From the NCBI GenBank assembly GCA_038251425.1, contig JBBSBI010000044.1:1-29763 (forward strand): a stretch of DNA of 29,763 nt. The letters are read 5' to 3'. The position numbers and the translations under genes are program-made. Of this stretch, positions 24,019 to 29,763 are shown piece after piece (the first letter of the stretch is position 1; each line of letters begins with the position of its first letter). The notes under the pieces are model-generated. The model did not search any database. It had not been told where the DNA came from and saw only the letters and a list, made by a program, of their open reading frames with translations. This stretch comes from JBBRRP01 sp038251425 (lineage in GTDB: Bacteria; Myxococcota_A; Polyangia; Polyangiales; Polyangiaceae).

Positions 24019-25122
24019 TTCTGTGCTCGGCGTGGCGTGGAGTGCGCGTTGGCCGGATAGAAACTCACCGTGCGTGAACTCGCGGATGAGCTGAGTTGCG
24101 TACGAACCCGCAGGCAGCATGAACGCCAGAACGAGACTGCCGGATTCTTCGCTGAGCTCCAGATCAGGTAGCGGTACGATCAGATCTCGGACGGTGCCGC
24201 GGGCGTCCCGGCCGAAGCGCTTGATGTCTTCCTGCGTCAGGCCCAATTCTCCTAGAATCGCCACGATCAGCTCTCCGGGTTGCCCCGCCGGAAGCCTGGA
24301 ACCTGAGCCGAAAATGGGGCCGGTCAAGTGCAGCGCTCCCGCAATCAAGCGTTGCCGTTCCACATTAACGTCTTCAACGATGAAGGTTTTCGGAGAACCC
24401 TCTAGGCGTACTGTTTCACCCGCAAAAATTTGGTCTTTGCCCAAGAGCAGGCGTTCTTTTGCGTAGCGGTTGAAGATCTCAGATTGGATCACGCTGGGGT
24501 TGAATTTCGCGTAGAAGCGGCGAGCTCCGTTCCTGACTTGGCTCTCATGATCCGTTGGAGCTGTGTCTGGCTGACGAGTGAGAACATGGAGCGCTGAACT
24601 CAGATTTCTGCCCTGGATCCCGAAGCGTTGTGCCCCGAAGTAGTTGATGAGGCCGGCCTCACGCAACCGCTGTGCTATCAGCTCGGCTTGGGGGTAGGCG
24701 GTTGGTTCCACGCCGAGGAGGCGGATCCGGAAACGATTCCCGAGCAAGTGCCCGGTGCGGAGCTTGTTGCCGTGACGTGTGGACTCAAGAACTTCGATGG
24801 TTTCTGGGAGCTCCCAGGTCGAAGGCTCCGGACAGCCGAGCGGGAAAGAGAGCCACTGGCTGGTGATGGCGTGTTTGTCTTTCATGCCCGCGCAACCGAT
24901 GTCGCGTTCTTTGACGCGTGTGGCACGCGAGACAATTCTGAGTAAATCAGGCGTCGCAAGTTCACGCTTGCGAAGCCGCACGTAGAGGTGTTCACCGCTA
25001 CCCGATGCTGGATAGAGTGGAAGCTCATCCACGATGAAATCTTCCGGGGCGGTGCCGATCACAGCCTTGATCGGAGTCAAATCGCTGGTTTGAAGCGGCG
25101 GATTAAAGGGCAGCAAGCTCAA
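24001..25122 (-). CDS. truD: tRNA pseudouridine(13) synthase TruD
   Basis: Makes pseudouridine at position 13 of tRNA (E. coli specificity). 373 residues, usual size. The catalytic aspartate motif is CAGMKDKHAITSQ (Asp82), preceded by the family N-terminus EDFIVDELPLYPASGSGEHLYVRLRK. Downstream are the GNRFRIRLLG and INYFGAQRFG blocks and the inserted TRUD domain, ending in LAFMLPAGSYATQLIREF. The start is TTG at 25122 overlapping the previous stop (TTGA); a second TTG at 25116 has better spacing to AAAGG and may be the real start. It is the last gene of the leuA-cimA-leuB-MTHFR-like transcript by spacing and is convergent with the M50 gene. Confidence 0.95.
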   Translation of the reverse strand: MSLLPFNPPLQTSDLTPIKAVIGTAPEDFIVDELPLYPASGSGEHLYVRLRKRELATPDLLRIVSRATRVKERDIGCAGMKDKHAITSQWLSFPLGCPEPSTWELPETIEVLESTRHGNKLRTGHLLGNRFRIRLLGVEPTAYPQAELIAQRLREAGLINYFGAQRFGIQGRNLSSALHVLTRQPDTAPTDHESQVRNGARRFYAKFNPSVIQSEIFNRYAKERLLLGKDQIFAGETVRLEGSPKTFIVEDVNVERQRLIAGALHLTGPIFGSGSRLPAGQPGELIVAILGELGLTQEDIKRFGRDARGTVRDLIVPLPDLELSEESGSLVLAFMLPAGSYATQLIREFTHGEFLSGQRALHATPSTESEQQP

Positions 25123-26015
25123 CCTTTACCCATCACATCAGTCCAGGTTTCCAGAACTGCCGCGAACACTTCCATGGCTGGCTTGGAAGGGCCGTAAGGG
25201 CACTCGAAGTGCAAACCGAGCGGAAAGCCAAGCGGCTGCACTTCTTCGACGACTCTTCGCACCAAAGACACCAGGTGCGCCTTCTTGTCCTTGAAGGGAA
25301 GCGCCGAGAGCCGCAAGACTTCGTCCATTTCAGCAACAGCTGTGGCCGTTGTGTCCTTGATCAGCCAACGAATGAGCCCGCGGCTGGCTTCGAGCTGAGG
25401 AACGTAACCAAACGACAGCAGCAGCTCCGGCCTCTCGGGTTGGGCGGAAAGCTCTTTCAAGAACCCGACAATGTGATCGCTGAACAACAGCTGAGTGAGT
25501 CCGAAGTTTGCGCCCGCGCGGGCCTTTTCAGCGAAGCGTTTCCCCTCGTCGGGCCGTGTGGGGATCAAGATCACACCGCGTGAGGGCAGCTCCGCTTCGA
25601 AGAGCTGAACCGCTTGGCTTGGATAGGGCCCCACAACATCCGCCGCCTCAAACACTCGCGGAACGCCGACAAACACGACGCGATTCACGCCTGCAGCACG
25701 CAGAGCAGCGATTCGCTGGCGCAACTCGGACTCCGGCGTGAACACGGAGACTTGCGTCAAAATGTAATCAAGTGGGAGGGCTTCCGACAAATAGCGCTTG
25801 GCGTCGAGCGAATCGAATTTGTCGGCTAGCGCCACCGGGCGATCACCCTCCTCAGCAATCAGCTGCGGAATGAGGATGGAGTTCACACGCCCCCAAAGCC
25901 CAGCCTCCTCAAACAGGCGACGAACCTTCTCGGCCTCTTCGCGCAGGCGCTCCGGCCCATCCTGGATAGACGTCGGAACGATCTCAAAAACTACGGGAGC
26001 TATTCGGGAAGCCAT
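25119..26015 (-). CDS. Methylenetetrahydrofolate reductase-like protein (mycobacterial-type MTHFR)
   Basis: 298-residue TIM-barrel-type protein read as an MTHFR relative, reducing 5,10-methylene-THF to 5-methyl-THF for methionine synthesis. Clues are FEIVPTSIQDGP at the N-terminus (MetF proteins have FExxPP), YILTQVSVFTPESELRQRIAALRAAGVNRVVFVGVPR in the middle, and GANFGLTQLLFSDHIVGFL, which parallels the MetF GADFxxTQxxF block. It is divergent from classical MetF and closer in length and look to the mycobacterial-type enzymes that are not typical FAD proteins; that subgroup call is from memory. ATG at 26015 with AGG 7 bases upstream. It follows leuB by 15 bases and overlaps truD by 4, firmly in the operon. 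A second possibility is another folate or flavin oxidoreductase. Confidence 0.65.
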   Translation of the reverse strand: MASRIAPVVFEIVPTSIQDGPERLREEAEKVRRLFEEAGLWGRVNSILIPQLIAEEGDRPVALADKFDSLDAKRYLSEALPLDYILTQVSVFTPESELRQRIAALRAAGVNRVVFVGVPRVFEAADVVGPYPSQAVQLFEAELPSRGVILIPTRPDEGKRFAEKARAGANFGLTQLLFSDHIVGFLKELSAQPERPELLLSFGYVPQLEASRGLIRWLIKDTTATAVAEMDEVLRLSALPFKDKKAHLVSLVRRVVEEVQPLGFPLGLHFECPYGPSKPAMEVFAAVLETWTDVMGKG

Positions 26016-26030
26016 GTTGTGCCTACAGGC

Positions 26031-27101
26031 TTAAGCCAGGCGAGCCAGCACGGCTTGCCCCATGGCAGAGGTAGAGACGGATGCTCCGCCGTCCGCCAGA
26101 TCGGGCGTTCGGATACCGCTCTTCAGCGCGCCTTCCACGGCCGCTTCGACAGCCACGGCCTCACGCTCTAACCCAAGGCTGTACCGCAAAAGTAGCGCGG
26201 CGCTCAGAATGGTGCCGAGCGGATTCGCGATGCCTTTGCCCGCAATATCAGGGGCGGAACCATGAATGGGTTCAAACAAGCCAAGCTTGCCCGCTCCGAG
26301 CGATGCGCTCGGCAGCATACCGAGCGAGCCCGTCAGGACCGCAGCCTCGTCAGAAAGGATGTCCCCAAACATGTTCTCGGTGACCAGCACATCGAAAGCC
26401 GAGGGATGCGTGACAAGCCGCATGGCTGCAGAATCGACCAACTGGTGCTCCAACTGCACATCGGAAAATTCTTTGCCGAGCTCGATCGCGATTTGTCGCC
26501 AGAGCCGCGAGGATTCCAGCACGTTTGCTTTGTCCACGCTGGTCAGCTTGTGGCTTCGGCCTTGAGCGAGCTGAAAGCCAAGCGTGAGGATACGGCGGAT
26601 TTCGTGTTCGCTGTACTCCAGCGTATCGACGGCTCGCCAACCTGAGGCTGTTTGTTCGCGAAACTGAGGCTTGCCGAAGTAGAGGCCGCCGGTGAGCTCT
26701 CGGACTACGAGCAAGTTCACGTTGCTCACGCGATCAGCCTTCAACGGCGACGCTGAAATGAGTTCAGGATAACTCTTCACCGGGCGTAGATTGGCGTAGA
26801 GGCCGAGGCCGCGGCGGATCTTCAGCAAACCCTGTTCGGGGCGCACCTTGGCGTCGGGCGCATCCCATTTGGGCCCACCCACGGCTCCAAGTAGCACCGC
26901 ATCGGCGGCTTTACAGGCTTCGATCGTTGAATCAGCCAGCGGTTCTTTGATTTCGTCGATCGCGATACCACCGATCAGATGAGATTCGAACGAAAATTCA
27001 TGGCTGTACTTGCCGGCAACGGCTTCTAAAACTTGCCGCGTTTGGTCAACGATTTCAGGGCCGATGCCATCACCTGGCAGGAGTACGATTTTGGCTTTCA
27101 T
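26031..27101 (-). CDS. leuB: 3-isopropylmalate dehydrogenase
   Basis: NAD-dependent oxidative decarboxylase of leucine synthesis; it also handles the citramalate route's beta-methylmalate, giving 2-oxobutyrate for isoleucine. 356 residues, normal length. Landmarks are LLPGDGIGPEIVDQTRQVL at the N-terminus, LLGAVGGPKWD, the substrate arginines in QGLLKIRRGLGLYANLRPVK, the LeuB-type RELTGGLYFGKP, the SVDKANVLESSRLWR block, VTENMFGDILSDEAA with the metal-binding aspartates, and EPIHGSAPDIAGKGIANPLGT for NAD. Start ATG 27101 lies 20 bases after the cimA stop. Confidence 0.97.
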   Translation of the reverse strand: MKAKIVLLPGDGIGPEIVDQTRQVLEAVAGKYSHEFSFESHLIGGIAIDEIKEPLADSTIEACKAADAVLLGAVGGPKWDAPDAKVRPEQGLLKIRRGLGLYANLRPVKSYPELISASPLKADRVSNVNLLVVRELTGGLYFGKPQFREQTASGWRAVDTLEYSEHEIRRILTLGFQLAQGRSHKLTSVDKANVLESSRLWRQIAIELGKEFSDVQLEHQLVDSAAMRLVTHPSAFDVLVTENMFGDILSDEAAVLTGSLGMLPSASLGAGKLGLFEPIHGSAPDIAGKGIANPLGTILSAALLLRYSLGLEREAVAVEAAVEGALKSGIRTPDLADGGASVSTSAMGQAVLARLA

Positions 27102-27121
27102 GGGGCTTCCGCTTCTCTGGC

Positions 27122-28732
27122 TTACGCGCCGGCCTTGGGTGCCGGAATGCTCGCTGGTTTCGTTTCGGGTGAGCTTCTTAGTAGGTAAAACTCAAGGCTG
27201 TCCACCAGTGCGGCCAGCGAGGCATCGATAATGTTCGGTGAGGCTCCGACAGTGCTAAAACCACCCGCTTGGTCGTGGCTGTCAATCAACACACGTGTGA
27301 TGGCTTCGGTTCCTGCCTTGCTGTCGAGGATGCGAACTTTGTAATCTGCTAGATGAACGTCAGATACATGCGGGAATACGGGCGTGAGCGCTTTCAAGAG
27401 CGCATCCGAGAGGGCACTCACCGGGCCGTTGCCGGCACCTGCCGTGTGAGCGACCTGGTCGCCGATGCGCAACTTAACGGTCGCTTCCGCAAACGTCTCG
27501 CTTGAGCCGGCGCGTCGACCCACCATCACGTGATAATCGAGGATCGAGAAGGGCGGAACGTAGTCAGGCTCACGCCTTCGAAGCAGGAGCCCGAGTGAGG
27601 CCTCAGCGCTTTCAAACGAGAGCCCGCGCGCTTCGGCGTCTTTCACCTCTTGGAGCGCTTCGCCTTCGTCGCCGAACTGGCCCTGTAAGCCGAGTTCCTC
27701 GGCTTTGCTGAGGATGTTGCCTTTACCAGAGAGCTCACTCACGACGACGCGCATGCTGTTGCCGACCAACTCGGGGGCAATGTGTTGGTAGCTGTCGGGG
27801 TGGCGACGCATGGCGGCCACGTGCACGCCGCCCTTGTGTGCGAAGGCGCTGTGGCCCACGTAGGGGGCGTGTTCGTCGAAGGTGAGGTTCGCGACGTCCG
27901 ACACGAAGCGTGAAAGCTCGCTGATGTCCCGAACTTTGCCGGGCGGAACGCAGCTCACACCGAGCTTGAGCTCAAGGTTCGGGATGATCGCTGAGAGATT
28001 CGCGTTTCCGCAGCGTTCGCCGTAGCCATTCACGGTGCCTTGGACGTGCACGGCTCCAGCGCGGACCGCGGCGAGGGTGTTAGCGACGCCACACCCCGCA
28101 TCGTTATGGGCATGGATCCCGATAGGAATCGGTACGCTGTTGATGGCGATCCGTACTAACTCTTCAATTTGCCAGGGCAGAGTGCCGCCATTGCTGTCGC
28201 AAAGGACGACGACTGAGGCGCCGCCACGCGCCGCTGCTTTTAGCGTCTCAAGGGCGTACTTGGGATCTGCAGCGTAACCGTCGAAGAAATGCTCGGCGTC
28301 ATAGATGACTTCGCGCCCCGAGTTCTTGAGAAAATGCACGGAATCTTCGATCATCAACAGGTTCTGATCCAGCGTGGTTCTAAGAACTTCTGTGACGTGG
28401 AGCGTCCAACTCTTTCCGAAAAGCGTGCACACTGGCGTGGCAGCTTCCAGCAGGGCTTTCAGGTTCGGATCCTCCTCGGGGGGGTGCGAGGCGCGCCGTG
28501 TCATCCCGAATGCAGTGAGCTTGGCCTGCTTAAAGTGCTCCTCGCGAGCACGCTGAAAGAACTCCGCATCTTTCGGATTCGACCCAGGCCATCCTCCCTC
28601 GATGTACGAAATGCCCAACGCGTCGAGACGCCGAGCTATGCGCAGCTTGTCGAGCACCGTGTAGGAAATGCCCTCCCGCTGCGTGCCATCGCGAAGCGTG
28701 GTGTCGTAGATTTGTACGAATCGGGGTGTCAT
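27122..28732 (-). CDS. cimA: (R)-citramalate synthase
   Basis: Condenses pyruvate and acetyl-CoA to citramalate, the entry to threonine-independent isoleucine synthesis. 536 residues, the full CimA length with an alpha-IPMS-like catalytic barrel plus regulatory C-terminus. The barrel shows YDTTLRDGTQREGISYTVLDK (9 onward), YIEGGWPGSNPKD, LCDSNGGTLP, and the metal-binding HAHNDAGCGVANTLAAV, then VQGTVNGYGERCGNANL. The linker has HAPYVGHSAFAHKGGVHVAAM. The C-terminal LeuA-dimer-type regulatory domain (about 385-515) carries SILDYHVMVGRR and the KVRILDSKAGTEAITRVLI allosteric segment. The GGWPGSNPKD motif is characteristic of CimA rather than LeuA. The start is 8 bases behind the leuA stop, implying tight co-expression. 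Confidence 0.95.
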   Translation of the reverse strand: MTPRFVQIYDTTLRDGTQREGISYTVLDKLRIARRLDALGISYIEGGWPGSNPKDAEFFQRAREEHFKQAKLTAFGMTRRASHPPEEDPNLKALLEAATPVCTLFGKSWTLHVTEVLRTTLDQNLLMIEDSVHFLKNSGREVIYDAEHFFDGYAADPKYALETLKAAARGGASVVVLCDSNGGTLPWQIEELVRIAINSVPIPIGIHAHNDAGCGVANTLAAVRAGAVHVQGTVNGYGERCGNANLSAIIPNLELKLGVSCVPPGKVRDISELSRFVSDVANLTFDEHAPYVGHSAFAHKGGVHVAAMRRHPDSYQHIAPELVGNSMRVVVSELSGKGNILSKAEELGLQGQFGDEGEALQEVKDAEARGLSFESAEASLGLLLRRREPDYVPPFSILDYHVMVGRRAGSSETFAEATVKLRIGDQVAHTAGAGNGPVSALSDALLKALTPVFPHVSDVHLADYKVRILDSKAGTEAITRVLIDSHDQAGGFSTVGASPNIIDASLAALVDSLEFYLLRSSPETKPASIPAPKAGA

Positions 28733-28740
28733 CTGAGCCG

Positions 28741-29763
28741 CTATTCCGCGGTGCCTGTGGGTCGAGCTACCGGGCTGACATCAGAATCCACTCCGGACTC
28801 TGATGAATGGTCGGCAGCGATCGCGAGCACGCGATTCAGGGCTGAGAGGTAGGCTTTCGCGCTCGCCATGAGCACATCGCTGTCGGCAGCGTGCCCATGG
28901 ACCAATGCCGCATGTCCGTGCCCATGCTGCGCGTTCACGGTTCCTGTCTTGCCCGCTCGTACGCGAACCGAAGCTTCGCCAAGAGCATCAATGCCCTCTG
29001 TCACCGCGTTGATCGAATACTCCAACAACTCGGCAGGAGCCTGAACGACCAAATCGATCGCCATGAATGTGGCGTGTACCGGCCCGGTGCCCACGGCGGC
29101 TTGGGTCTGGATCTCGCCATCAGGCCCCTTGATACGGACCGTGGCTGTCGCAAGCCCAGGATTTCCACAGGTTACCTGCAAACCCAACAACGAATAACGC
29201 TCTGGTCCGCGACTCATCTCAGAGGCAGCCAGTGCCTCGAGGTCAGCATCCGTGATCCGTTTTTTCTTATCGGCCAGAACCTTGAAGCGGTCGAACGCCT
29301 TATCAAGGGGTTCACCGTCGAGTGGATGACCTAGCTCTTTCAGACGCACTGCAAACGCGTGGCGTCCGGAGTGTTTGCCTAGAACGAGCAGTGTTTTCGC
29401 CGCACCGACCGTCTCGGGACGCATGATTTCATACGTTTCCTCATGCTTGAGCATGCCGTCTTGATGGATGCCTGCTTCGTGCGCAAAGGCGTTGGCGCCG
29501 ACGATGGCTTTATTAGGCTGCACAACGATGCCCGTCCGCGTGCTGACCAAACGGCTCGTTCGAGTGAGCTGCGTGGTATCGATGCCCGTATTCAGTTTGA
29601 AGAGTGGGTGCCGCGTGTGCAGCGTCATCACCACTTCTTCAAGCGAAGTATTGCCAGCGCGTTCACCGATACCATTGATCGTCACCTCGGCTTGGCGGGC
29701 GCCAGCGGAGATGCCAGCTAGGCTATTGGCTACGGCAAGCCCCAAATCATTGTGACAGTGGAC
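28741..29763 (-). CDS. leuA: 2-isopropylmalate synthase, C-terminal part (5' end outside window)
   Basis: First committed enzyme of leucine synthesis (2-oxoisovalerate plus acetyl-CoA). 340 residues are visible and the frame stays open to the window edge. It begins with the metal-binding HCHNDLGLAVANSLAG, then QAEVTINGIGERAGNTSLEEVVM, and the LeuA block GANAFAHEAGIHQDGMLKHEETYEIM. The regulatory domain follows (TAAVGTGPVHATFMAIDLVV-like at about 240-260) with ALGEASVRVR. The C-terminal tail after about residue 320 is hydrophilic (SSESGVDSDVSP). First visible gene of the leuA-cimA-leuB-MTHFR-like-truD run; the promoter and any leader attenuator lie outside the window. Confidence 0.96.
   Translation of the reverse strand, partial: VHCHNDLGLAVANSLAGISAGARQAEVTINGIGERAGNTSLEEVVMTLHTRHPLFKLNTGIDTTQLTRTSRLVSTRTGIVVQPNKAIVGANAFAHEAGIHQDGMLKHEETYEIMRPETVGAAKTLLVLGKHSGRHAFAVRLKELGHPLDGEPLDKAFDRFKVLADKKKRITDADLEALAASEMSRGPERYSLLGLQVTCGNPGLATATVRIKGPDGEIQTQAAVGTGPVHATFMAIDLVVQAPAELLEYSINAVTEGIDALGEASVRVRAGKTGTVNAQHGHGHAALVHGHAADSDVLMASAKAYLSALNRVLAIAADHSSESGVDSDVSPVARPTGTAE

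Overview
The window reads as a piece of a moderately GC-rich (roughly 55-60% by eye) chromosome, most likely from a Myxococcota/Polyangia-type bacterium. The inference rests on the paired DUF1592-type lipoprotein and DUF1552-type Tat protein, a large number of lipoproteins, a GT21 plus MGDG-synthase-like lipid glycosyltransferase pair, a mycobacterial-type MTHFR-like protein and the recA/comM/recX content. Planctomycetes share the DUF1592/DUF1552 pair but fit the rest less well. No rRNA, tRNA, CRISPR array, IS element or prophage was recognised, so the window is mostly ordinary chromosomal genes with some lineage-specific accessory genes.

Layout, left to right. (1) 1-441: 3' part of a TrmA/RlmD-type RNA m5U methyltransferase, cut by the window edge. 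(2) 632-3705: two-gene operon with an exported DUF1592-family mono-haem lipoprotein and a Tat-exported DUF1552 protein, stop and start overlapping. (3) 3706-4807: about 1.1 kb without a convincing gene, holding a terminator-like hairpin, a long GC-rich hairpin and a short inverted echo of the next gene. (4) 4808-7382: three secreted or lipid-anchored proteins in a row: a DUF6345-like protein with a possible His/Cys (clan CD-like) dyad, a large lipoprotein and a small lipoprotein. Their bases look less GC-rich than the flanks. (5) 7661-8125: Hsp20 chaperone, convergent with recA.

(6) 8238-14656: DNA-recombination neighbourhood. recA and comM run on the minus strand, a lipoprotein with three tandem DsbA-like domains runs on the plus strand, and recX-terC form a minus-strand pair. 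(7) 14751-15776: zinc-dependent sugar-acid/polyol dehydrogenase resembling L-galactonate 5-dehydrogenase. (8) 15975-18526: coupled glycosyltransferase pair (GT21 ceramide-glucosyltransferase-like and MGDG-synthase-like) probably building a membrane glycolipid. (9) 18513-19618: FadR-like GntR regulator, translationally coupled to a short upstream ORF of the 'MNFFGHA' type. (10) 19744-20448: ferredoxin-NADP-reductase-like flavoprotein.

(11) 20458-23091: a very large unrecognised protein with a degenerate P-loop, with a perfect 22-bp palindrome directly before its start. This is the best candidate for something undescribed. (12) 23317-24018: M50 site-2-protease-like membrane protein. (13) 24001-29763: minus-strand operon leuA-cimA-leuB-MTHFR-like-truD. 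It joins leucine synthesis and the citramalate (threonine-independent) route to isoleucine with a one-carbon enzyme and a tRNA pseudouridine synthase. leuCD is not in the window.

All assignments come from reading motifs and gene order, not from database searches.
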